A stretch of 64,000 bases of DNA from Lachnospiraceae bacterium (GCA_029224965.1 JAQXVO010000004.1:22502-86501); one strand, 5' to 3'. Counted from the first letter of the stretch, positions 8,622 to 19,170 are shown. Program-made: numbers and translations. Notes: generated by a model from the letters alone, not told the origin.

Positions 8622-9479
8622 ATGAATCACATGATCATAGCATCCAGAGGAAGCAGACTTTCTCTCAGGCAGGATGAAATCGTATCGGAAGAACTGAAGA
8701 AAACCGGAATTGATACAGAGATCCGGGTGGTCCGGACGCGCGGCGATCTGGACACAAAGCATGCCCTGAAGGATATCGGCGGCAGCGGACTTTTTATCCG
8801 CGAAGTCGAAGAGGTCCTGCATAGGCATGAGGCGGACATAGCTGTGCACAGTGCCAAGGACCTTCCCTATGATCTTAAGGATGGCATGACGATTGCTGCC
8901 GTGATGCCAGCTGCGGCTGCGGCTGATCTTCTGGTCATGAGGAAAGAAAATCCGCATCTGATCGGCACCGGAAGTGCCAGAAGAGAAGCAGAGATCCGGC
9001 GGATTTTTCCCGATGCCGAAATCAGAGGTCTGAGGGGAAATATAGAAACAAGGGTCAGAAAGCTTAGAGAGGGAGACTATGATGCCATCGTGATTGCGGA
9101 GGCGGGAATTGACCGTCTGCAGGTGAACCTCTCGGCCTTCCAGGTGAGAAAGCTGACGCCCGAAGAGATGGTTCCGGCCTGCGGCCAGGGCATCATCGCC
9201 ATTGAATGCAGGGCGGATGATAAGGAAAACATCGACCGGCTCTCTGCCATTAACAATGAAGAGACCATGAAGCGATTTCTTCCGGAGCGATATCTCTTCG
9301 GCCTGCTTCGTGCCGACTGCTCCATGCCGGTCGGTGCTCACGCCGTCATCCGGGCCGGCCAGAAGGGGGACGAGGAGATCACTCTCTATGCCCTCTACCT
9401 GGATAAGAAGGATCGGATCAGCGGCCGCTATAAGGACTATAAGGAACTCTGCCGGAAACTTGCTGACCGGGTGATGTGA
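8622..9479 (+). CDS. hemC: Hydroxymethylbilane synthase (porphobilinogen deaminase)
   Basis: A 285-residue cytosolic enzyme that joins four porphobilinogens into hydroxymethylbilane. Family motifs are IASRGSRLSLRQ, TRGDLD, IAVHSAKDLPYDL, GSARREAEIR, LRGNIETRVRKL and RADCSMPVGAHA. C233 in the last is the dipyrromethane cofactor cysteine. The protein is slightly shorter than the usual 300-315 residues because the C-terminal domain is trimmed. Another in-frame ATG three codons later cannot be excluded as the start. It sits between the siroheme synthase and cobA-hemD genes. Confidence 0.95.
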   Translation: MNHMIIASRGSRLSLRQDEIVSEELKKTGIDTEIRVVRTRGDLDTKHALKDIGGSGLFIREVEEVLHRHEADIAVHSAKDLPYDLKDGMTIAAVMPAAAAADLLVMRKENPHLIGTGSARREAEIRRIFPDAEIRGLRGNIETRVRKLREGDYDAIVIAEAGIDRLQVNLSAFQVRKLTPEEMVPACGQGIIAIECRADDKENIDRLSAINNEETMKRFLPERYLFGLLRADCSMPVGAHAVIRAGQKGDEEITLYALYLDKKDRISGRYKDYKELCRKLADRVM

Positions 9480-9497
9480 TATTTTTAGGATATGGAT

Positions 9498-11135
9498 ATG
9501 AAAACAGGACATGTATATCTGGTTGGCGCTGGCTGCGGAAGAGGGCTGATTACCCTCCGGGGTCTGGAACTGATTCGAAAAGCGGATGCCATCGTCTATG
9601 ATGATCTGATTGATATGTCACTTCTGGACAAGGCCCCGGCCGACTGCAGAATCCTCTATATGGGTAAGCGTTCCGGCAGGAAAAGTGCCGGCCAGGAGGA
9701 AATTAACGAAAAGCTCTATGAGCTGGCCTCGGCAGGCTTTATGGTTGTGCGGCTGAAGGGAGGAGATCCCTTTGTCTTCGGCCGTGGCGGAGAAGAATAC
9801 CTCTATCTCTCGGAAAGAGGTATCCCCTGTTCCCCTGTGCCCGGAGTCAGTTCCTGTATTGCCGTCCCGGAAGATGCCGGAATTCCGGTTACCCATCGGG
9901 GAAGCGCGGGTTCATTTACTGTGATCACCGGCCATTCTGCGGAGGGAAATTTCCAGGATTACAGAGCCCTGGCCAATACTCCGGGTACCCTGGTCTTTCT
10001 GATGGGATTGAAAAACTCCGGAGAAATTACAGAGCAGCTGATGAGATTCGGGAAGGATCCGGATACTCCTGCAGCAGTCATTTCCAAAGGCTTTACTCCA
10101 CAGGAAAAGAGAATTGACGGAAAGCTGTCTGACATTACAGAGAAGGCAGCCCAAGCCGAGACACCGGTTGTTCTGGTGATCGGGAAGAATGCGGCATACC
10201 ATTTTTCGGATGGAAAAAATACTTCAGACAGAAAAAATATTTCAGAGAGAAAGGATGCTTCAGGCAAAAAGAATGCTCCGGACAGGGAAGATCTTTCAGA
10301 CAGAGAAGATTCTATCGATGAAAATGAAAACTCTCTGTCCGGAATGACGGCAGCCATTCTCGGCAGCCCTTCCTTCACGGAAAAGGTCAGGAAAAAACTG
10401 ATCAGACTGGGATGCAGGGTAGATACCTGTCCAATCCTGACAATCCGAGAACGGGAGATCCAACTGCCGGATTTTAAGGCTTACAGCCATATCGTATTTA
10501 CGAGCTCGAACGGTGTCCGGACTTTTTTCCATATGCTGGAAGAGCAGAAAAGAGACCTTCGAGAGCTGATGCATGCAAAATTTGCCGTCATCGGCAGTGC
10601 AACGGCACAGACCCTCTATTCCTATGGCATTCATGCGGATCTGATTCCTGAGGACTTTACCTCCCGGTCTTTGGCGGAAGAACTGGTCAAAGAGGCAGCC
10701 GGTGACAGGATGCGTGTATTGATCCTTCGGGCTCTGGAAGGTTCAAAGGATCTGAACGCGATTCTGGAGGAGCATCAGATTGCCTATGATGATCTGGGAA
10801 TCTACGAGACGGTGATCGACGAAAGAAAACTGCCGGATGCAAAGAGTACTCCTGCTGAAGAGAAAATATCGGATGATAGGAAGATGTCCGTTGAAAGAAA
10901 GTTGACCGACAGTCCGCAGTATTCCTACGTGATCTTCGGAAGCTCCGCTTCTGTAAGGGCATATTTCAAGGGCCGGGATCCGAAGAAGGATTATGGCAGG
11001 ACCCGTTTTGTCTGTATCGGCGAAGTGAGCGCCCGGACTCTCCAGAGTCTGACGGAAGCCCCCATGATCATGGCGGACACCTATACGGCTGACGGGATTG
11101 TGAGTGCCATTGTAAGGGACGCGGCTGAAAATTGA
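9498..11135 (+). CDS. cobA-hemD: Fused uroporphyrinogen-III C-methyltransferase / uroporphyrinogen-III synthase
   Basis: A 545-residue two-enzyme fusion. Residues 1 to about 235 are SUMT (VYLVGAGCGRGLITLRGLE, VVRLKGGDPFVFGRGGEE, PVTHRG), which methylates uroporphyrinogen III to precorrin-2. Residues about 285 to the end are HemD (HIVFTSSNGVRTFF, FAVIGSATAQTL), which closes hydroxymethylbilane to uroporphyrinogen III. ATG 9498 is chosen over 9492 because AGGA is 7 nt from it. Two stretches of charged low-complexity repeats with a recurring S-D-R-K/E-D pattern are present. One joins the domains (about 236-280) and one is inserted inside HemD (about 435-470). Such fusions are common in Clostridia; the repeats are unusual. 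Confidence 0.93.
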   Translation: MKTGHVYLVGAGCGRGLITLRGLELIRKADAIVYDDLIDMSLLDKAPADCRILYMGKRSGRKSAGQEEINEKLYELASAGFMVVRLKGGDPFVFGRGGEEYLYLSERGIPCSPVPGVSSCIAVPEDAGIPVTHRGSAGSFTVITGHSAEGNFQDYRALANTPGTLVFLMGLKNSGEITEQLMRFGKDPDTPAAVISKGFTPQEKRIDGKLSDITEKAAQAETPVVLVIGKNAAYHFSDGKNTSDRKNISERKDASGKKNAPDREDLSDREDSIDENENSLSGMTAAILGSPSFTEKVRKKLIRLGCRVDTCPILTIREREIQLPDFKAYSHIVFTSSNGVRTFFHMLEEQKRDLRELMHAKFAVIGSATAQTLYSYGIHADLIPEDFTSRSLAEELVKEAAGDRMRVLILRALEGSKDLNAILEEHQIAYDDLGIYETVIDERKLPDAKSTPAEEKISDDRKMSVERKLTDSPQYSYVIFGSSASVRAYFKGRDPKKDYGRTRFVCIGEVSARTLQSLTEAPMIMADTYTADGIVSAIVRDAAEN

Positions 11136-11247
11136 GAAGCCGCCATACCGCTTAGAGATGACACAAAACTTAATTTTCAATAAACTTTCTTTCGATAAGT
11201 TTATTTTTGGTGATTTCCTATGATAGAATAATTCTTGCAAAGTCAAT

Positions 11248-11263
11248 TCTGACAATTGTCAGA
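11248..11263. promoter_or_regulatory. Perfect 16-bp palindrome, probable operator
   Basis: TCTGACAATTGTCAGA is a perfect palindrome in the 200-nt gap before the 3-hydroxyacyl-CoA dehydrogenase. It lies just downstream of AT-rich promoter-like sequence (TATGAT/TAGAAT near 11219-11229). The position suits repression. I cannot assign it to a regulator family. Confidence 0.5.
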
Positions 11264-11336
11264 GAAGCTGTTTCCGGAGGGGTGTGCTCTTCATGAAAAT
11301 CCGGGAGCAGAGCTTGTAATGTAAAGGAGGAGTTCT

Positions 11337-12302
11337 ATGTATCCTAATGTAACAATTATCGGAGGCGGAGTACTTGGAACACAGATTGGCTTGATGTGCG
11401 CCTATACAGGACACAATGTAACCTTCTGGCTTCGAAGTGAGGGATCGATTGGAAGAACACAGCCGAAGATCGAGCATTACAGTGCGGCAATGACTCAGGC
11501 TCTGGACCAGGCCAAGGCATTGATTGGAAATCCTATGGGTGCCTATCTCTATCCGAGAGGACTGGTTCCTGACTGGAAATCGGCAACGCCGGAGAGTATT
11601 GATGCTTTAAAGGCCGAGTGGGAGAAGAATCGGAAGGAACTTCTCCATATCACACTGGATATGGCAGAGGCATGTAAGGACGCGGATATCGTCATTGAAG
11701 CCATGACAGAGGATCCCAAGCAGAAGATCAATATCTTTACCCGGATGAAGGATCTGATGCCGGAGAAAACCATTCTCTGCACCAACTCATCGACCCTGCT
11801 TCCCAGCATGTTTGCAGAGTATACCGGCCGTCCGGAGAAATTTTGCTCTCTGCATTTTGCCAATGAGATCTGGAAATCCAATACGGCTGAAATCATGGGC
11901 CACCCGGGAACTGCAAAGGAAACCATGGAAGCTGTCACAGCTTTTGCAAAGGATATCAATATGATTCCGCTCGTACTCCATAAGGAGCAGCCGGGTTATA
12001 TCTTAAATTCCATGCTGGTTCCCTTCCTGGAATCTGCGGAAATGCTCTGGGCCAAGGGTGTAGCAGATCCACAGACCATTGATCTGACCTGGAAGCTTGC
12101 CACCAGTGCACCGGCAGGACCTTTCCAGATCATGGACATCGTAGGCCTGAAGACCTGCTATGACATTGTTTCGATGAAACCCGAGGCCAAGGATGAAAAT
12201 TCCGTTTATTATAAGATCAGCACCATGCTGAAGGAAAAGCTCGACAAGGGCGAAGGCGGAGTCAACAGCGGCAAGGGGTTCTACGATTACACGAAGAAAT
12301 AA
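11337..12302 (+). CDS. 3-hydroxyacyl-CoA dehydrogenase family protein
   Basis: A 321-residue NAD-dependent dehydrogenase of the 3-hydroxybutyryl-CoA/3-hydroxyacyl-CoA type. The N-terminal Rossmann motif is IIGGGVLGTQIG. DADIVIEAMTEDPKQK and LCTNSSTL are family segments. HFANEIWKSNTAEI holds the catalytic His region, and the C-terminal helical domain ends GVNSGKGFYDY, as in the family. AAAGGAGG precedes the ATG. No thiolase, crotonase or acyl-CoA dehydrogenase lies nearby, so it is not in a butyrate operon and its acyl chain is unknown. It is probably monocistronic and ends at terminator 12369-12423. Confidence 0.85.
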   Translation: MYPNVTIIGGGVLGTQIGLMCAYTGHNVTFWLRSEGSIGRTQPKIEHYSAAMTQALDQAKALIGNPMGAYLYPRGLVPDWKSATPESIDALKAEWEKNRKELLHITLDMAEACKDADIVIEAMTEDPKQKINIFTRMKDLMPEKTILCTNSSTLLPSMFAEYTGRPEKFCSLHFANEIWKSNTAEIMGHPGTAKETMEAVTAFAKDINMIPLVLHKEQPGYILNSMLVPFLESAEMLWAKGVADPQTIDLTWKLATSAPAGPFQIMDIVGLKTCYDIVSMKPEAKDENSVYYKISTMLKEKLDKGEGGVNSGKGFYDYTKK

Positions 12303-12338
12303 TGACTCGAAAATCTGCCAGACTGTGAATCAATCGTC

Positions 12339-12364
12339 GGAGGGCTGCCACCGGGTAGTCCTCC
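12339..12364 (+). other. Fully paired 11-bp RNA hairpin
   Basis: GGAGGGCTGCC pairs with GGTAGTCCTCC along all 11 positions if G-U pairs are allowed, with a tight loop. No U run follows directly; a conventional terminator starts 5 nt later. It may be a 3'-end stabiliser of the upstream transcript. Confidence 0.45.
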
Positions 12365-12368
12365 AGAA

Positions 12369-12423
12369 GGGCGTCATCTTTTTCCGTCAGGTCTTAGAAG
12401 GAGGAAGAGGCGCTCTTTTTTTG
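12369..12423 (+). terminator. Rho-independent terminator
   Basis: GGGCGTC pairs with GGCGCTC (G-U allowed) over a partly paired interior and is followed by eight T. In the rest of the 12303-12671 gap I see only a small GAAAGC/GCTTTC hairpin near 12555 and no gene. Confidence 0.65.
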
Positions 12424-12671
12424 TGATTTTTTAATAAAAACAGACCTCGCAGACAAAGCTGATATAGCGGCAGAAAACCATGACAGAAAAGTGGAAGAAA
12501 TGGCTTAAAATCAGCTATGCAAGCAGTGCTTACCATGGAAAATTCCTGGTTGAAAGCTACGCTTTCTTGTAATTTCTACCTGTTTTTCCTATGATCAGGG
12601 AGGCGATGCGGAGAAAGGCGCCTTTCTTCCGTATGACCATCATTAAACGAAGGCAGACAAGGAGTAAGAAC

Positions 12672-13160
12672 ATGGATTTTGGAAGTCAGATTAAGACACT
12701 TCGGAAGGAAAAGCAGCTGACACAGGATGAGATGGCTAAGGATCTGCATGTTTCAAGACAGGCTGTCTCAAACTGGGAGAACAATAAGAATCTCCCGGAT
12801 CTCGAGATCCTGATCCAGATGTCAAAGACTTACTCCATCAGTCTGGATGAACTGATCTTAGGAGGAAAAGACGACATGAACAATATGACAGAAAAACTGA
12901 TTGAAGATACCAGTGAAAATACCAAATTAAAGAATGCGAAAAAGATTCTTCTGATCGGCCTGGTCCTGATGCTGGCCGGACTTCTCTGCTTTTTCTTGAA
13001 GAGCATCTCCGTGGAATATGTAGATCGGCAGGGAATCCTGCATGAGAACTTCTTCTATATTCCCATCGGATATCTCTTTCTATTCATTGGATTTATCACC
13101 AGCCTTACCGGAACGATTAAGGCTGTGATTTCTTCCAGGCGTAAGAAAGCAGAGAAATGA
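12672..13160 (+). CDS. XRE-family regulator with two C-terminal membrane helices
   Basis: A 162-residue protein. ATG 12672 has GGAG 7 nt upstream; an upstream in-frame ATG at 12591 lacks this and is unlikely. Residues 1-65 are a Cro/C1 helix-turn-helix (IKTLRKEKQLTQDEMAKDLHVSRQAVSNWE). Two hydrophobic segments (about 93-112 and 133-155) enclose a short outside loop. This architecture suggests a membrane-tethered DNA-binding sensor. Targets are unknown. It has no close same-strand partner. Confidence 0.85.
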   Translation: MDFGSQIKTLRKEKQLTQDEMAKDLHVSRQAVSNWENNKNLPDLEILIQMSKTYSISLDELILGGKDDMNNMTEKLIEDTSENTKLKNAKKILLIGLVLMLAGLLCFFLKSISVEYVDRQGILHENFFYIPIGYLFLFIGFITSLTGTIKAVISSRRKKAEK

Positions 13161-13235
13161 AGAATTATTTGAGCAGGCACAATCCAAATCGATTTCATTC
13201 CAGTCAGAATTTTTTTGATTGAATTGAAAAAATCC

Positions 13236-13550
13236 TTATTTCAGAGGTTCCAGGCTGCCGTTCAGGAATTCCTTGAAGGTGGCATTGGGGCCTCCTTCAA
13301 AGAGAATACATTTGATTCCGGCTTTCCGGAGTTCATTTAAGGCACGCGGTCCGATATTACGGCAGATGACGAAATCGGTCCGCATTTTCTTTAAGGTCTT
13401 TGTGATCTCTTTGGTCGAATTGTCAGGAATGGACAGCATGTTCTTCTGGCGTTTTCTTCCATCAAGTACCGTATAGAATTCAAAATATGCCGTCTTCTCA
13501 AAGACCGGAACCGTGCCGTCTCCACCATAGGCGATGGCCACGAATTTCAA
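13236..13550 (-). CDS. NifX/NifB-type (dinitrogenase iron-molybdenum cofactor) domain protein
   Basis: A 104-residue single-domain protein of the NifX/NafY-like fold (KFVAIAYGGDGTVPVFEKTAYFEFYTV; TKTLKKMRTDFVICRNIGPRALNELRKAGIKC). In non-diazotrophs such proteins have poorly defined roles in metal-cluster or redox handling. It starts at TTG 13550 and overlaps the NUDIX stop in the arrangement TTGA, so it is translationally coupled to it. I see no nitrogenase genes, so a role in nitrogen fixation is unlikely. Confidence 0.75.
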   Translation of the reverse strand: MKFVAIAYGGDGTVPVFEKTAYFEFYTVLDGRKRQKNMLSIPDNSTKEITKTLKKMRTDFVICRNIGPRALNELRKAGIKCILFEGGPNATFKEFLNGSLEPLK

Positions 13551-13933
13551 ATGGATTCCCGAATCTTTTCTACAAGTTCCGAATCCGCCGGAAGCCAGTC
13601 CACGCTCTCGATAGTATCTTTACTCAGCCATCTGGCGTCCTCAGCCTCCAGGAGGGATAGATGTCCTGAGATGACCTGACACCAGAAGCATTTCATGGAA
13701 AGATGAAAATCCGGATAGTCGTATTCGATCTGCATGATCTCATCCCCGACCTCGATCTCTGTTGCCAGCTCCTCCTGGATTTCTCTTTTCAGGGCCTGTT
13801 GGGGTGTCTCACCCGGCTCAATCTTACCACCCGGGAATTCCCAGCCATCCTTGAACTTGCCATAGCCCCGCTGGGTGGCAAAGATTTTATCGTCTTTTCT
13901 GATTACTGCACATACTACATGAATGGTTTTCAT
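13547..13933 (-). CDS. NUDIX hydrolase, MutT/8-oxo-dGTP diphosphatase-like
   Basis: A 128-residue NUDIX protein. The N-terminus MKTIHVVCAVIRKDDKIFATQRGYG and EFPGGKIEPGE match MutT-type pyrophosphatases that sanitise oxidised nucleotides. The NUDIX helix is REIQEEL, with Ala where the consensus has Gly. The C-terminal AEDARWLSKDTIESVDWLPAD is typical of the MutT subgroup. The start has AGAGGAAC upstream. It is the first gene of a two-gene minus-strand operon with the NifX-like protein. Confidence 0.88.
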   Translation of the reverse strand: MKTIHVVCAVIRKDDKIFATQRGYGKFKDGWEFPGGKIEPGETPQQALKREIQEELATEIEVGDEIMQIEYDYPDFHLSMKCFWCQVISGHLSLLEAEDARWLSKDTIESVDWLPADSELVEKIRESI

Positions 13934-14264
13934 ATTGTTCCTCTTATCTTCCTTCTAATCAATCAGAGCCTTCTTTTCTACTGTCATCGACTGCCGATCG
14001 AAAAATGCGAAGTTCTATATTTGAAAAACGGGCCAGCTTTCGAAGTGCTTGAATCCCGTGCATTCGTCTGACTTGAAGCAACTGATATAGCAATTTTAAA
14101 TCTTAAGAGAAACTTAATCCAGACCCTGTGGCATTTTACAGCCAGGAGGTTATAATAAAAACGCAGGCTGTCCTGTACCTGATCAATCAGGAAAGGGAAC
14201 GGGCCCTGCGGAAACTGACATTATTATTTTCTGCCGGCACTAGGCCGGTCAAAGGAGGAAATCT
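13934..14264 (+). promoter_or_regulatory. Promoter and structured leader of ferritin
   Basis: This 331-nt gap holds a perfect TATAAT (14151-14156) with a weak -35 region, giving a leader of about 100 nt. The leader can fold. CGCAGG near 14162 pairs with CCTGCG near 14208 and encloses CCTG/CAGG. A second hairpin CCGGC/GCCGG (about 14237-14251) ends just before the AAAGGAGG ribosome site. This could modulate ferritin translation. The part nearer 13934 drives the minus-strand NUDIX gene. Confidence 0.4.
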
Positions 14265-14777
14265 ATGTTGGATCAGAAAGTAAAAGACTTAATTAACACA
14301 CAGATCAATAAGGAATTCTATTCCGCATATCTGTATCTGGATTTTTCCAATTATTATTACGATCTTGGATTGGACGGATTCGCCCACTGGTATGACATCC
14401 AGGCTCAGGAAGAGCGCGATCATGCTATGCTGATGCGTCAGTATCTGATTAACAACGGCGAGCATGTAAGCTTTACCGCTGTCGATCAGCCGGATGCCGT
14501 TTACGAGGATGCAGAAAGCCCTTTAAAGCTTGGCTTAAAGCATGAGCAGTATGTTACTTCCCTGATCAATACCATTTATAAGGCTGCAAATGACGTTCAT
14601 GACTATCGTACCATGCAGTGCTTTGACTGGTTTGTTAAGGAGCAGGGCGAGGAAGAGAAGAACGCCGATGACCTGATCAAGAAATATGAGCTCTTCGGCA
14701 AGGATCCAAAGGGTCTCTATGCACTGAACCAGGAGCTTCTGGCCAGAGTCTATACTGCACCGAGCCTGGTACTCTAA
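14265..14777 (+). CDS. ftnA: Ferritin
   Basis: A 170-residue bacterial non-heme ferritin that stores iron as a 24-mer shell after oxidising Fe(II). Ferroxidase ligands are visible in NKEFYSAYLYLDFSNYY (Glu near 17), AQEERDHAMLMRQYLI (Glu and His near 50-53) and the C-terminal helix FVKEQGEEEKN (Gln/Glu). The length equals the family norm. It has an AAAGGAGG ribosome site, its own promoter and a strong terminator, so it is monocistronic. With rubrerythrin it forms the window's iron/peroxide defence. Confidence 0.96.
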   Translation: MLDQKVKDLINTQINKEFYSAYLYLDFSNYYYDLGLDGFAHWYDIQAQEERDHAMLMRQYLINNGEHVSFTAVDQPDAVYEDAESPLKLGLKHEQYVTSLINTIYKAANDVHDYRTMQCFDWFVKEQGEEEKNADDLIKKYELFGKDPKGLYALNQELLARVYTAPSLVL

Positions 14778-14826
14778 CGCATTCAGGCACTGTCAAATCT
14801 GCTGATCATTAATAAATGAGAATACA

Positions 14827-14882
14827 ACAGCCTCCCAATTGAGGAATCCATGGGGATTCTTCTGATCGGGAGGCTGTTTTTA
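14827..14882 (+). terminator. Strong terminator after ferritin
   Basis: ACAGCCTCCC pairs perfectly with GGGAGGCTGT, with further pairing inside (GAGGAATCC/GGATTCTTC) and a TTTTTAT tail. Confidence 0.92.
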
Positions 14883-14949
14883 TATCTGATATATCGTTCC
14901 GGAGGGAAATATAGACCTCAGCGATTCACTGGCAGAGGCATTCTTTTCT

Positions 14950-15603
14950 TTACTCAAGAGTCAGAAGCAGAGCCATCTTGAACTTCTTCGTGGCCTTGAC
15001 GGAATGCAAACCGCCCTTGGCAAAATGGAAGTTTTCGCCTGCCTTGATCGGATGATCGACACCCTCATATCCGATCACGCCTTCGCCGTCCAGTGCGAAG
15101 ATGATTGCTTCGCCGGGTGCCGCATGCTCGGAAAGGCCGGTACCTTCATCAAATGCCATAACAACAAACTTCATGCTGTTATTATTGACGATGTCCATAT
15201 TGACGATTTTTCCGTCCTGATAGGGAATCAGATCCTTCAATTTAAATACTTCTCCAGCTTTGATTACTTCGTTCATGGTATCATTCCTCTCTATTGAAAT
15301 CTGTGTATAAACCACACCCTTTTCCGTTTTCATTCCTACCAGCTTGTCCGCCGGAATGAAGATGCTCTCACCGGTTATCAGCTTTTTCTCATCTGGAAAA
15401 GCTCTGAAGACTTCCAGATCACCTTCCGCAACGATCAGAAGCATGCCGTAGGGATGAATCTCTGCACTGATATCTGTATGTCCGGCCAATGAGAAATAGG
15501 TGATCGCATGATCTCCCCTCTGAACCTCCTTGGAAATCGTGCAGCCATTTACCGGCGCATTATCTTTTGCAATGGAAAAGACTTCTCCGACTTTTTCTTC
15601 CAT
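14950..15603 (-). CDS. Two-cupin-domain protein
   Basis: A 217-residue bicupin. The first half contains TDISAEIHPYGMLLIVAEGDLEVF and the second half STGLSEHAAPGEAIIFALDGEGVIGYE...KAGENFHFAKGGLHSVKA, the latter with the His/Glu set of a metal-binding cupin (SEHAAPGE, then LHSV). Such proteins bind small ligands or act as sensor-like enzymes; no substrate is evident. An AAGGAGG ribosome site precedes the start. A palindromic site (15631-15652) covers its promoter region. Confidence 0.85.
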   Translation of the reverse strand: MEEKVGEVFSIAKDNAPVNGCTISKEVQRGDHAITYFSLAGHTDISAEIHPYGMLLIVAEGDLEVFRAFPDEKKLITGESIFIPADKLVGMKTEKGVVYTQISIERNDTMNEVIKAGEVFKLKDLIPYQDGKIVNMDIVNNNSMKFVVMAFDEGTGLSEHAAPGEAIIFALDGEGVIGYEGVDHPIKAGENFHFAKGGLHSVKATKKFKMALLLTLE

Positions 15604-15630
15604 GGAAACCTCCTTCCAGATCCTTTTTCG

Positions 15631-15652
15631 TTCTGTAATTATGATAACAGAA
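15631..15652. promoter_or_regulatory. Imperfect 22-bp palindrome upstream of the bicupin gene
   Basis: Outer arms TTCTGT and ACAGAA are perfect and the 10-nt interior is partly symmetric. It lies 28 nt upstream of the minus-strand cupin start, a normal operator position. Confidence 0.4.
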
Positions 15653-15859
15653 AAAAGCCTCAGTATACGTTGGAATTACAACATATGCCGGGACTGAAAG
15701 AAACCGGCTTGTGTTTTCGCCGTAGCAGATCTCGGCACCTTCTTTTTTGGAATGATTCTGTAGTCAGCCATAGCAGATCTGTCAAAAATCTTTTGTATGC
15801 TAAAGCGGCCGGAAAGCCTGAAAAATGACCATTTGTACAGGTTTTCTGATTGTTCCTGA

Positions 15860-15892
15860 TTCAGAACGTCCGGAAGCTTTTTGCGTTCTGAA
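15860..15892. promoter_or_regulatory. 9-bp perfect inverted repeat upstream of the pflB promoter
   Basis: TTCAGAACG (15860-15868) and CGTTCTGAA (15884-15892) are exact inverted arms 15 nt apart, ending 16 nt before the pflB -35 box. This is a suitable place for an activator or repressor. Confidence 0.4.
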
Positions 15893-15908
15893 AAGTACAG
15901 AAATTCGA

Positions 15909-15938
15909 TTGACGAAGCCTTGTTCCATCACGTATGAT
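15909..15938 (+). promoter_or_regulatory. Promoter of pflB-pflA
   Basis: TTGACG (15909-15914) and TATGAT (15933-15938) are 18 nt apart, giving a leader of about 85 nt with GGAGG before the ATG. The whole 15604-16030 gap otherwise holds only the two palindromes listed. Confidence 0.7.
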
Positions 15939-16030
15939 ACTTACGAGAAGGCTAGTTAGATGCTTCTAATTTTCGAGCAGGACATGCCATTACCAACCAA
16001 ATCAACCCACTTTTACGATTGGAGGTCGTG

Positions 16031-18304
<2,274 letters not shown>

Positions 18305-18308
18305 TCCG

Positions 18309-19058
18309 ATGGGAGAAGTATTAGCACGCGTTCATTCGCTGGAAAGCTTTGGCTCCGTTGACGGACCAGGAATCCGATTTGTGCTCTTTCTTCAGGGCTG
18401 CAATTTCAGATGCCGCTACTGCCACAATCCGGATACCTGGAACCCGGAAGGAACCAAAAAGACAAAGCCGACTCTGATGAGTGCGGATGAAGTTATCGAG
18501 AAAGCGCTCCGCTACAAGCCCTACTGGGGCAAGGAAGGCGGCATTACCGTCAGCGGCGGAGAAGCTCTTCTCCAGATTGACTTCTTGATTGAGCTCTTCC
18601 GGAAATGCCATGAGAAGGGCATCAATACCTGCCTGGATACCTCGGCAGGCCCCTTTACAAGACAGGAGCCCTTTTTCTCAAAGTTCAATGAACTGATGGA
18701 AAATACAGATCTCGTCATGCTGGACATCAAGCAGATCTTTGATGAAGAGCATAAGAAGCTGACCGGACACAGCAATCAGAATATCCTGGACTGTGCCACT
18801 TATCTTTCCGATATTGGCATTCCCATGTGGATCCGTCATGTCCTGGTGCCCGGCATTACAACAGATGAGGCTGAGCTTAAGGCGCTCCGGGCTTTCATCG
18901 ATACCTTAAAGACGGTAAAGAGAGTAGAAGTGCTTCCCTATCATACCCTTGGAATCTTCAAGTATGAGGAGCTTGGCATTCCCTATATTCTGAAGGATGT
19001 GAATCCGCCGAGCAAGGAAGAGATCGATAAGGCCAGAGAGATTCTGGGTGCTATCTGA
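18309..19058 (+). CDS. pflA: Pyruvate formate-lyase activating enzyme (radical SAM)
   Basis: A 249-residue radical-SAM enzyme that installs the glycyl radical on PflB. The cluster motif CNFRCRYC follows GPGIRFVLFLQG, and GGITVSGGEALLQ is the SAM-binding GGE region. HVLVPGIT and EVLPYHTLG are family hallmarks. It starts 4 nt after the pflB stop, so the pair is one operon ending at terminator 19122-19170. Confidence 0.97.
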   Translation: MGEVLARVHSLESFGSVDGPGIRFVLFLQGCNFRCRYCHNPDTWNPEGTKKTKPTLMSADEVIEKALRYKPYWGKEGGITVSGGEALLQIDFLIELFRKCHEKGINTCLDTSAGPFTRQEPFFSKFNELMENTDLVMLDIKQIFDEEHKKLTGHSNQNILDCATYLSDIGIPMWIRHVLVPGITTDEAELKALRAFIDTLKTVKRVEVLPYHTLGIFKYEELGIPYILKDVNPPSKEEIDKAREILGAI

Positions 19059-19121
19059 TCTCGGATCCCCTGAATGGATCGGAGAAATATAGACCGGAGA
19101 TCTCATCAGTAAAACAAATTG

Positions 19122-19170
19122 AAAATCTCCGCTTCAGACATGAATTTGTGTCTGAGGCGGGGATTTTTTT
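19122..19170 (+). terminator. Terminator of pflBA
   Basis: AAAATCTCCGC..CAGAC pairs with GTCTGAGGCGGGGATTTT and runs into seven T. Confidence 0.92.

Noticed and set aside
13236..13550. NifX-like protein as evidence for nitrogen fixation
   Set aside because: No nif genes nearby and the family is widespread in non-fixing anaerobes.
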